A stretch of 12,249 nt of DNA, taken from contig JAENXP010000019.1 in the NCBI GenBank assembly GCA_016649475.1, positions 1 to 12,249 of the forward strand. Reading direction: 5' to 3'. Both the position numbers and the translations under genes were made by a program. This stretch comes from Burkholderiales bacterium. Its GTDB lineage: Bacteria > Pseudomonadota > Gammaproteobacteria > Burkholderiales > SG8-39. The notes under the pieces are model-generated. The model was not told the origin of the DNA. It did no database searches and saw nothing but the letters and a program-made list of their open reading frames with translations. Shown here in pieces: positions 1-5,761 of this stretch. Positions within the stretch are counted from its first letter, which is position 1, and the number at the start of each line of letters is the position of its first letter.

Positions 1-9
1 GTTCACTAT

Positions 10-85
10 TCCCCGATAGCTCAGCTGGTAGAGCGACGGACTGTTAATCCGCAGGTCCCAGGTTCGAGCCCTGGTCGGGGAGCCA
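10..85 (+). tRNA. tRNA-Asn (anticodon GUU)
   Basis: This is a complete 76-nt cloverleaf. The acceptor arms TCCCCGA and TCGGGGA pair perfectly. The D arm carries GCTC/GAGC. The anticodon arm holds GTT at 43-45 in the loop CTGTTAA. The T arm contains GGTTCGAGCC. The discriminator base is G82 and the CCA end (83-85) is encoded. The anticodon GUU reads AAC and AAU, so the tRNA carries asparagine. Its promoter lies outside the window to the left; only nine bases precede it. Confidence 0.97.
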
Positions 86-113
86 CCGGTTACTTTAGGA
101 AATGCATACACTT

Positions 114-140
114 AGCCCAGCCATCGCGGTTGGGCTTTTT
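114..140 (+). terminator. Intrinsic terminator of the tRNA-Asn unit
   Basis: A 9-bp stem (114-122 with 128-136, one G-U pair) closes a 5-nt loop, and its last base opens a run of five T (136-140). Outer bases AATGCA (101-106) and TGCATT (140-145) could extend the pairing. It lies 28 nt after the tRNA CCA end, as expected for a rho-independent terminator of a single tRNA transcript. Confidence 0.85.
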
Positions 141-156
141 GCATTTTGGGGGGTCG

Positions 157-185
157 CTATACCGAAAGTCCGCGAGCCGGTATAG
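157..185. repeat. 8-bp perfect inverted repeat downstream of tRNA-Asn
   Basis: CTATACCG (157-164) and CGGTATAG (178-185) are perfect reverse complements separated by 13 bases. It sits in the 200-nt gap between the tRNA terminator and the first gene. It may be an operator or a recombination core, but nothing in the sequence decides this. Confidence 0.4.
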
Positions 186-344
186 ATCAAATGGGGCATT
201 GGAGCAACGGCCGAAACCGCGATGGAATGTGACGTTTGGACTATATACAGGCGTGGCACTCCGGACTACGCTAGCTTCGCGTAACTCCCCGTTCCATGCC
301 AGCAGGGGGGGCCGAGTAACCGCGATGCCAAAAGGCAGGTGCCC

Positions 345-824
345 ATGAATCCTTTCAAAGTATTCAGTGATCTATTTGCACGCCCCAAGCCCGTAGCCAG
401 GGAAGTTTCGACAACGCACCTGGCCTTCGTTCGCGCGTTGGCCATCGTTCGCGACTACCGTGCGATTCTCGAGAAACCGAATGACGATGCGGTTTATGGC
501 CCCCTACGCTCGGAAAAAGATCTTCCACACAACAAGGAAGCAATCCGACAGGCCATATTTATTCTGCAGATTGCGATCGCGTCGCCGGCGGGACGCGTCG
601 AATTGATCAACGCACTGTCTCCCGAGGATGCGCAGTACGTCTTGTCCGAGAGCTTCGCCAAGGGGCTTGATTCCGGTCTGGCATCCCTGGACTTGTATTC
701 CCCTGAAACCCGGCTAAGTGAGCAAAAAAAACTGACGAAGGACATTGCCAAATTCATGAGCAAACTTACTCCAGTTGAGCGCAAGACGCTGGAAGAATTG
801 AAGATGTCTGATCGACGACATTAG
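345..824 (+). CDS. Hypothetical protein, 159 residues
   Basis: I do not recognise this protein. I chose ATG at 345 because AGG (337-339) lies five bases upstream; an in-frame GTG at 339 is possible but overlaps that Shine-Dalgarno. The product starts MNPFKVFSDLFARPKP and is mostly charged and alpha-helical in character. One hydrophobic helix, AIFILQIAIA, sits near residue 75. The C-terminal third is rich in Lys and Glu (LTPVERKTLEELK). There is no signal peptide and no clear membrane span, so it is probably cytoplasmic. It is the first gene after tRNA-Asn and has no obvious functional partner nearby. Amino-acid use looks like a real protein, and the reverse-strand reading frame here does not. 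It may be a strain-specific gene. Confidence 0.7.
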   Translation: MNPFKVFSDLFARPKPVAREVSTTHLAFVRALAIVRDYRAILEKPNDDAVYGPLRSEKDLPHNKEAIRQAIFILQIAIASPAGRVELINALSPEDAQYVLSESFAKGLDSGLASLDLYSPETRLSEQKKLTKDIAKFMSKLTPVERKTLEELKMSDRRH

Positions 825-1030
825 ATATTGCTGTCAGAGGGTGACGCAATGGGCGTTGTTGATAAGTCTACGTACGCGTTTGGCTGTCCTAAAAGTCGAG
901 TGCGGGAGGAAGGGCCCGTATTGGAGTATGGATCGGGTTATGGAGCATCGTGGGGGTCGCCTCCGAATCTCTCTCAGTCTAGTGCCCCCCCAAAAAACAG
1001 GCGCACGGTTAAGAGCGATATCCGGGTAGG

Positions 1031-1037
1031 AAGGAGG
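1031..1037 (+). promoter_or_regulatory. Strong Shine-Dalgarno that fixes the start at 1047
   Basis: AAGGAGG is a full match to the anti-Shine-Dalgarno and lies nine bases before ATG 1047. The same frame is open back to about 828, but that upstream part lacks a good ribosome site and has a biased, non-protein-like composition. The start at 1047 is also where a signal peptide begins. Confidence 0.8.
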
Positions 1038-1046
1038 TGTTCTATC

Positions 1047-1421
1047 ATGCGATTCATCCTGTGCTTCCTGCTTGCCCTGGTCGCAGCACCGGCTTGGGCC
1101 GATTGGGTGAGGATAGACGAGAACGCTTACACCATCTATTACATTGACCCCCTGTCAATCCGCAAGAACGGCAACTATCGCAAGGTGTGGGGAGTACAAG
1201 ACCTGAAGCGCAGAGACAGACAGGATGGCGAAATGTCGCGGCGAGTGTTGTGGGAACATGACTGCAAGGACGAACGTTCCCGGGTACTCGCGTTCTCGTT
1301 GCACCCCGAGCCTATGGTTAGCGGAAAGGCGCTATTTTCGGATAGCACTGCGAGTACATGGAGCGCGGTTCCACCAAATACAGTCGCACAGACCGTGCAG
1401 CAAACGGTCTGCGCCAGGTAA
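1047..1421 (+). CDS. Secreted adhesin-E-like small protein
   Basis: The 124-residue product opens with a textbook Sec signal peptide: MRF, a hydrophobic stretch to about residue 14, then APAWA, with likely cleavage before D19. The mature part reads DWVRIDENAYTIYYIDPLSI, then KVWGVQDLK. From memory this matches the surface-adhesin protein E domain (PF16747), which is typical of short exported proteobacterial proteins with the pattern 'W..i......Y.iDp.si...g...kvw.l.d.k'. Cys73 and Cys122 could form a disulfide in the periplasm. The length is usual for the family. Adhesion has been shown for Haemophilus protein E, but most family members are of unknown role, so the name should not be read as a function. 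A perfect Shine-Dalgarno precedes the start. No operon partner is evident. Confidence 0.8.
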   Translation: MRFILCFLLALVAAPAWADWVRIDENAYTIYYIDPLSIRKNGNYRKVWGVQDLKRRDRQDGEMSRRVLWEHDCKDERSRVLAFSLHPEPMVSGKALFSDSTASTWSAVPPNTVAQTVQQTVCAR

Positions 1422-1479
1422 GGCAGCCTAGCCCTGACACCCTGCCCTTAGGGCCAAATGGAACTGCTTTGCCTTTGGT

Positions 1480-1498
1480 AAGCCGCGCTTTGCGGCTT
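1480..1498 (+). terminator. Stem-loop downstream of the adhesin-E-like gene
   Basis: AAGCCGC (1480-1486) pairs perfectly with GCGGCTT (1492-1498) around the loop GCTTT. It lies about 60 nt after the stop at 1421. It has no good T-run after the stem, so termination is only a possibility. Confidence 0.35.
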
Positions 1499-1504
1499 CC
1501 GACT

Positions 1505-1541
1505 GCGTCTGAGCCGACGCCCACGCCACCGTTTCAGACGC
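1505..1541. repeat. 8-bp perfect inverted repeat
   Basis: GCGTCTGA (1505-1512) and TCAGACGC (1534-1541) are perfect reverse complements with a 21-nt C-rich loop. The repeat directly follows the 1480-1498 stem-loop, so together they could form a folded RNA tail. No function can be assigned. Confidence 0.4.
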
Positions 1542-1659
1542 ACTCGAACATCCTCCTTCCTGCCGACAAGGTATCGGGCACGCGCCGTTGGGCTAGCTTG
1601 CTTGCCTGTGGCTCAATCAGCGAGACCAATATGCCGCCATCGCATTGCGCTGCACAATC

Positions 1660-1691
1660 TTGCTCCACGAACGCTGTATTTAGAGTATAAT
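1660..1691 (+). promoter_or_regulatory. Candidate sigma-70 promoter
   Basis: TATAAT at 1686-1691 is a perfect -10 hexamer. The best upstream match, TTGCTC (1660-1665), is 20 bases away, which is longer than ideal, so the -35 is weak. Transcription would start near 1698, at the foot of the CTCTCC/GGAGAG stem. It would cross the AT-rich block and reach the gene at 1960 after a leader of about 260 nt. Confidence 0.4.
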
Positions 1692-1699
1692 TCGCGGCC

Positions 1700-1737
1700 C
1701 TCTCCCTAGGTCTATCGGTCGACGGGCGCCAGGAGAG
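1700..1737 (+). promoter_or_regulatory. Possible leader hairpin masking a Shine-Dalgarno
   Basis: CTCTCC (1700-1705) can pair with GGAGAG (1732-1737). The right arm is itself the ribosome site in front of a TTG-initiated 14-codon frame at 1742. If the TATAAT at 1686 is a real -10, this hairpin would sit at the 5' end of the transcript and could gate translation of that frame. Confidence 0.3.
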
Positions 1738-1741
1738 TAAT

Positions 1742-1786
1742 TTGATTTTTATACATATGCTTCAATTAGTTAGGATGGATTGTTAA
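1742..1786 (+). CDS. Possible 14-residue leader peptide
   Basis: A TTG codon at 1742 follows AGGAGAG (1731-1737) at good spacing. It opens a short frame reading MIFIHMLQLVRMDC and stopping at TAA 1784-1786. The peptide is mostly hydrophobic and I recognise no family. It would be the first frame on a transcript from the 1686 -10 box and lies upstream of the regulator gene at 1960, the usual position for a leader peptide. The AT-rich sequence and the non-ATG start make chance quite possible. Conservation is the test. Confidence 0.25.
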   Translation: MIFIHMLQLVRMDC

Positions 1787-1828
1787 TACCAAAGGGTTGG
1801 CATGCGCCGGCCCAATTAATACAATATA

Positions 1829-1840
1829 AATCAATTGATT
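1829..1840. promoter_or_regulatory. 12-bp perfect palindrome, possible operator
   Basis: AATCAATTGATT is a perfect palindrome in the AT-rich block, about 120 nt before the winged-helix gene. It overlaps the -10-like sequence TATAAG (1840-1845). Its size suits a dimeric DNA-binding protein, perhaps the downstream regulator acting on its own gene. In AT-rich DNA such palindromes also arise by chance. Confidence 0.3.
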
Positions 1841-1959
1841 ATAAGAGAAAGTTAAACTAATTTTCTGTACTTCGCGAGTCAGCAAGCTATGGCCTGTACA
1901 GCGCAGACAGACTTGGTTTTTCGCCGGCTTCACCTTAATTTACGCAAGGAGTACTTGAA

Positions 1960-2205
1960 ATGTATGCAACCCCGATCCTGCAATATCTCAAAAAGAACGG
2001 CCAGCAGCTTGATCGGGAGATCGCTGCAGCGACAGGGATTCCATTGCCCAAGGTGCGCCTGTCTCTATCCGACCTGTCGGCACGGGGCGAAATATCCCGC
2101 TGCAGCGTTACCAGGTTCAACGACGGCAAAGCGATAGAAGGGATGCTCTGCCGCATCGCCGGAACCATTCCGCCCAAGACACCTGGCAGGAAACCCGGAA
2201 CATAA
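1960..2205 (+). CDS. Small winged-helix-type DNA-binding protein
   Basis: The 81-residue product starts at ATG 1960, eight bases after AAGGAG (1946-1951). Residues 4-50 look like a winged helix-turn-helix: a first helix (ILQYLKKNG), a helix-turn-helix of the 'EIAAATGIPLPKVRLSLSDLSARG' kind (20-43; only key parts are diagnostic), then EISRCSVTRF as the wing. The tail PPKTPGRKPGT (71-81) is basic and Pro-rich, resembling an AT-hook. Two Cys (48, 64) flank the wing. From memory, near-identical small proteins annotated as regulators occur in betaproteobacteria. The target genes are unknown. The long AT-rich, palindrome-bearing upstream region suggests tight control of its own synthesis. Function as a transcription factor is inferred. 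Confidence 0.75.
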   Translation: MYATPILQYLKKNGQQLDREIAAATGIPLPKVRLSLSDLSARGEISRCSVTRFNDGKAIEGMLCRIAGTIPPKTPGRKPGT

Positions 2206-2250
2206 GGGACGCGACCCAGGCTCGACCAACCGCGGTCGCCATACGCACAC

Positions 2251-2272
2251 GCCAGCGGCATTCGCCGCTGGC
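2251..2272 (+). terminator. 9-bp perfect hairpin after the winged-helix gene
   Basis: GCCAGCGGC (2251-2259) pairs perfectly with GCCGCTGGC (2264-2272) around an ATTC loop. It is a stable hairpin 45 nt after the stop at 2205 and 40 nt before the next start. The following bases (CCTTACAG) are not T-rich, so it may be a weak or partial terminator. Confidence 0.5.
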
Positions 2273-2312
2273 CCTTACAGCAGTACCTCCTCTCCCACTT
2301 TCAGGATTTTCC

Positions 2313-2819
2313 ATGACACTTTCCATGTATCAGGCGAGCGTGCCGCGCTTCGTCAACATTCTCGGCAATCTGGCTGGCATCCTCGATAAAGCGCAGGCCC
2401 ACGCCGACGCGAAGAAGCTCGATCCCGTCGCCCTGACCAGCTATCGCCTGTTTCCCGACATGCTCCCCATGACCAAGCAGGTGCAAATCGCCTGCGATGC
2501 AGCCAAGGGCGCTGCGGCGCGACTGGCCGGAATCGAAATCCCGTCGTTCGAAGATAATGAAACGACGCTGGCCGACCTGAAGGCGCGTATCGCCAAGACC
2601 CTCGCCTTCCTCCAGACTGTGACGCCGGCACAGATCGACGGCAGCGAAGACAAGGTAATCGTGATCAAACGCGGCGACAAGGAAACGCGCTATAGCGGCA
2701 TGCAGTACCTGCTCGGCCATGCGCTGCCGAATTTCTATTTTCATGTCACCACGACCTACAATATCCTGCGCCACAACGGCGTTGAACTCGGCAAGCGCGA
2801 CTACCTCGGCAACCCTTAG
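2313..2819 (+). CDS. DUF1993 family protein
   Basis: The 168-residue product matches the DUF1993 family (PF09351) over its whole length, from recall. Signatures are the N-terminal MYQASVPRFVNILGNL, the central FPDMLPMTKQVQIACDAAKG (48-67), IEIPSFEDNETT (74-85), and the C-terminal HALPNFYFHVTTTYNILRHN (136-155). The family is predicted to be a helical bundle related to DinB-like proteins. His136, His144 and His154 are in the region where such folds bind metal, but no metal site is proven here. It has no signal peptide and is cytoplasmic. The biological role is not known. AGGA in the run before ATG 2313 serves as the ribosome site. The gene stands apart from its neighbours, with hairpins on both sides. 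Confidence 0.9.
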   Translation: MTLSMYQASVPRFVNILGNLAGILDKAQAHADAKKLDPVALTSYRLFPDMLPMTKQVQIACDAAKGAAARLAGIEIPSFEDNETTLADLKARIAKTLAFLQTVTPAQIDGSEDKVIVIKRGDKETRYSGMQYLLGHALPNFYFHVTTTYNILRHNGVELGKRDYLGNP

Positions 2820-2863
2820 CCACCCCGGCTTGGGTCCGCGTTCAGGTTTGGCCGACCGGCGCT

Positions 2864-2939
2864 GAATTCATTCGTGTGCCGTTGAGGTCGCCGGCGATCT
2901 CGCCGGTACGCGGTCGCAGGTCGGCTAGTGAACGAATTC
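2864..2939. repeat. Nested inverted repeats upstream of terC
   Basis: The outer arms GAATTCATTC (2864-2873) and GAACGAATTC (2930-2939) are near-perfect reverse complements (one mismatch). Between them lies the 7-2-7 dyad CCGGCGA-TC-TCGCCGG (2891-2906). The structure could act as a terminator for the DUF1993 gene, but it lacks a T-run. It could also be a protein-binding site. Confidence 0.45.
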
Positions 2940-2975
2940 CGCCCAGGCGTGAAATGCGCGCCCGCCGCCAACTCA

Positions 2976-2991
2976 CCTTGGCAGGCCAAGG
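2976..2991. promoter_or_regulatory. Candidate operator dyad upstream of terC
   Basis: CCTTGGC-AG-GCCAAGG is a perfect 7-bp inverted repeat with a 2-nt centre, 40 bases before the TerC start. It includes TTGGCA (2978-2983), which resembles a -35 hexamer. No convincing -10 sits at the right spacing, so the promoter itself is not defined. Confidence 0.35.
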
Positions 2992-3030
2992 AATCACATA
3001 AGTTGCTCTTATATTCGATAGGAGAAGCCG

Positions 3031-3786
3031 ATGTTTGAGTGGTTTGCCAGCCCCGAGGCCTGGATAGCCCTGGGCACCTTGACCGCGCTGGAAATCGTGC
3101 TGGGTATCGACAACATAATCTTCATCTCCATCCTGGTGGGCCGACTTCCCGTCGAGCAGCGCGACTTCGCCAGGAGAATGGGGCTGGGTCTGGCCATGAT
3201 TGCCCGCCTGGCCCTGCTCTTCTCTCTGTCATGGGTAATGGGGCTGACCGAGCCCTGGTTCACCATATTCAAACAGGGAATCTCCGGACGCGATGTCGTG
3301 CTCATTGCTGGCGGCTTGTTTCTCCTCGGCAAGGCGACGCACGAAATCCACAACAGCCTCGAAGGCGTCGAAGATCACGGCAACGCGACTGCCGCCGCGA
3401 GTCTGGGAATGGTACTGGTGCAGATAGCGATTCTGGATATCGTCTTCTCTTTGGATTCGGTGATAACCGCCGTCGGACTGGCCGACCATGTGTCCATCAT
3501 GGCAATCGCCATCATCCTCGCCGTCGTGGTGATGTTGGCAGCGGCGAAGCCCATAGGGAATTTTGTCGATGAACATCCGACTATCAAAATACTCGCACTT
3601 TCGTTTCTGCTCCTGGTCGGCGTCACGCTCATGGTCGAAGGGTTCGATGTGCACGTTCCCAAGGGCTACATCTATTTCGCCATGGCATTTTCGGTCGCCG
3701 TGGAAATGCTCAATATTCGCATGCGCAAATTGCGCTCGCAGCCGGTCAAGCTGCACAAGCAGATGCGCGACCGCGACTCAAGCTAA
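3031..3786 (+). CDS. TerC-family inner-membrane protein (YgdQ-like)
   Basis: The 251-residue protein is a TerC-family membrane protein (PF03741) close to Escherichia coli YgdQ, from recall. It has about seven hydrophobic spans. The two family hallmarks are present: EIVLGIDNIIF near residues 21-31 and DIVFSLDSVITAVG at 136-149, whose acidic residues (Glu21, Asp27, Asp136, Asp142) lie within membrane helices and are thought to bind or move metal ions. IHVPKGYIYFAM-type sequence (207-218) is also typical. Relatives are linked to tellurite resistance or manganese export, but YgdQ itself has no firm role. The product is full length. AGGAGA at 3020-3025 precedes ATG 3031. The basic tail after residue 229 should be cytoplasmic. 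No ter operon partners are nearby, so tellurite resistance is unlikely to be its main role. Confidence 0.92.
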   Translation: MFEWFASPEAWIALGTLTALEIVLGIDNIIFISILVGRLPVEQRDFARRMGLGLAMIARLALLFSLSWVMGLTEPWFTIFKQGISGRDVVLIAGGLFLLGKATHEIHNSLEGVEDHGNATAAASLGMVLVQIAILDIVFSLDSVITAVGLADHVSIMAIAIILAVVVMLAAAKPIGNFVDEHPTIKILALSFLLLVGVTLMVEGFDVHVPKGYIYFAMAFSVAVEMLNIRMRKLRSQPVKLHKQMRDRDSS

Positions 3787-3787
3787 T

Positions 3788-3803
3788 CGCGCCAGCCGGC
3801 GCG
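3788..3803. terminator. Hairpin between convergent terC and FG-GAP genes
   Basis: CGCGCC (3788-3793) pairs with GGCGCG (3798-3803) around AGCC. It fills half of the 32-nt gap between the two convergent stops, where a bidirectional terminator is expected. No T-run follows on either strand. Confidence 0.3.
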
Positions 3804-3818
3804 GCCACGGGCGCCCGA

Positions 3819-4667
3819 CTACCTGAGGCAATCCTCCGGCTTCAGGGCTTGCCGGCCGGACACCAGGCCGACCGAGACCCGTCCCGGCGAAATCTGCTCC
3901 ATGGGACCGGTGACCGCCGCGGACAGCGCGCAGCGACCGATCTCGACCAGGCGCCCGGCCTCTAGCGCGATGATGCGCAGTTGCAGGCGTGTGGCATCCG
4001 GAACCAGCAGGCGCATGCGCCCGGCAATCGCCACTGGTGCCGACAACGCCAGTTCCGTGGTGCCGTAGACGTGGTTGGAGAAACCGGCCAGCGCGTCTAT
4101 TTCCTCCAAATTACCGCCTTTTTTCCGATACACCTTCAGCGTGCCGCCGATGTGCGGAGTGATGACTGCGGCGATTTCCGCGCGCCCGTCACCGTCCAGA
4201 TCGGCGACACCGACCGGATTCAGCCAGCGATTTTGCGTTCCGACCGCCGCGGACTGCGCGTCTATGGCCAACCCGTCGGCGTCCAGGCGGATGATCACCA
4301 GCCGCGAACCGTCGTCGCGCCGGCTGACAATGGCAAGAATGGATACCGGCTCGCCGGGTGCAAGCTGTATCAGGCGCGGCGCAAGATCTTCGAATACTTC
4401 CTCCTGCGGCAGTTGCAGCGCGAGCTTGCGTCCGCTGTTCGTGGTCGCGCTCAGGCGCGCGTATTCGTGCGGCCGCCCAAGGGCGAAATGTCCGTAGCGT
4501 TCGACCGGCGCGGTGTAACGCGCTTCGACAATCGATTCCGTCCCGACGGTCGCCGTGGCCAGGGCAAACACGAGTGCGGCGCCATAGGACAGGCTCCGGA
4601 CGCCCGCTGACAGGATTGCGCGCGTGCGCGCAAGCCAGATTCCATTCATGCTGAATCGCCAGCGCAT
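3819..4667 (-). CDS. Exported FG-GAP/VCBS-repeat-like protein
   Basis: From ATG 4667 the product has 282 residues. I chose this start because AGGTG lies just upstream on the minus strand; ATG 4649 is an alternative without a good ribosome site. A basic N-region and the hydrophobic stretch SYGAALVFALATATVG (27-42) form a signal peptide or anchor. The mature part is beta-rich. NPVGVADLDGDGRAEIAAV (150-168) contains the calcium-binding FG-GAP/VCBS loop DLDGDGRAE, with Asp156, Asp158, Asp160 and Glu164 as ligands. Other blades are degenerate, e.g. around 205-235. Cys246 and Cys280 could form a disulfide. It is probably a periplasmic or surface beta-propeller. Ligand and partner are unknown. It is divergent from the hydrolase at 4823 and convergent with terC. 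Confidence 0.8.
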   Translation of the reverse strand: MRWRFSMNGIWLARTRAILSAGVRSLSYGAALVFALATATVGTESIVEARYTAPVERYGHFALGRPHEYARLSATTNSGRKLALQLPQEEVFEDLAPRLIQLAPGEPVSILAIVSRRDDGSRLVIIRLDADGLAIDAQSAAVGTQNRWLNPVGVADLDGDGRAEIAAVITPHIGGTLKVYRKKGGNLEEIDALAGFSNHVYGTTELALSAPVAIAGRMRLLVPDATRLQLRIIALEAGRLVEIGRCALSAAVTGPMEQISPGRVSVGLVSGRQALKPEDCLR

Positions 4668-4770
4668 TTTGCACCTGATGGTTTGGGCCGATGACCGGGT
4701 CTGCGCGGAGGACCGCTTTCCGCACTCGAAGAATGCAGAAGCCGGGCCCGTGCAGGCAACATTCGCCACT

Positions 4771-4779
4771 ATATATAAT
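4771..4779 (+). promoter_or_regulatory. -10 region of the hydrolase gene, possibly bidirectional
   Basis: ATATATAAT contains a perfect TATAAT (4774-4779) 43 bases before ATG 4823. No good -35 is visible at 17 bases. The same TATATATA block read on the minus strand gives TATATA, about 100 bases before the FG-GAP gene start. One core may therefore serve both divergent genes. Confidence 0.5.
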
Positions 4780-4822
4780 GCGCGCTTCGGCCGCAGGACG
4801 GCATTTCCATGAGGTGGCTCAG

Positions 4823-5716
<894 letters not shown>

Positions 5717-5719
5717 TCA

Positions 5720-5735
5720 CGGCGCAGCAGCGCCG
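5720..5735. terminator. Hairpin between convergent hydrolase and TRAP permease genes
   Basis: CGGCGC (5720-5725) pairs with GCGCCG (5730-5735) around AGCA. It lies within the 45-nt gap between the convergent stops at 5716 and 5762. It lacks a T-run on both strands, so it is only a possible bidirectional terminator. Confidence 0.35.
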
Positions 5736-5761
5736 CACCGGACCCGTACGCTGACAGCGAC

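Larger units (their letters stand above)
1422..1959. other. 538-nt non-coding, repeat-rich region
   Basis: No open frame here looks like protein; the frame at 1358-1690 is low-complexity. The left half (1444-1541) contains three stem-loops: GCCC/GGGC at 1444-1454, a 7-bp stem at 1480-1498, and an 8-bp dyad at 1505-1541. A TATAAT lies at 1686-1691. From about 1738 to 1870 the base composition turns sharply AT-rich compared with the flanks. This part contains a 12-bp palindrome (1829-1840) and a 9-bp hairpin (1846-1866). The region ends at the Shine-Dalgarno of the gene at 1960. It could hold a small RNA, or the long leader and promoter of that gene. Confidence 0.6.

Noticed and set aside
130..348. 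A 72-codon plus-strand frame after the tRNA
   Set aside because: It begins inside the terminator hairpin, has a composition unlike protein, and overlaps the better gene at 345.
828..1046. N-terminal extension of the adhesin-E-like gene to a start near 828
   Set aside because: It would bury the signal peptide internally. A perfect Shine-Dalgarno and the signal peptide both support ATG 1047.
1358..1690. A 110-codon plus-strand frame
   Set aside because: It is low-complexity, overlaps the end of the adhesin-E-like gene out of frame, and has no ribosome site or family resemblance.
86..2205. A second copy of the tRNA-Asn 3' end marking an integrated element
   Set aside because: I looked for repeats of GGTTCGAGCCCTGG and close variants and saw none in the window.
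2820..3030. Manganese riboswitch (yybP-ykoY) upstream of the TerC gene
   Set aside because: This class often precedes TerC-type genes, but I could not find its conserved GGGGAGUAG-type loop here.
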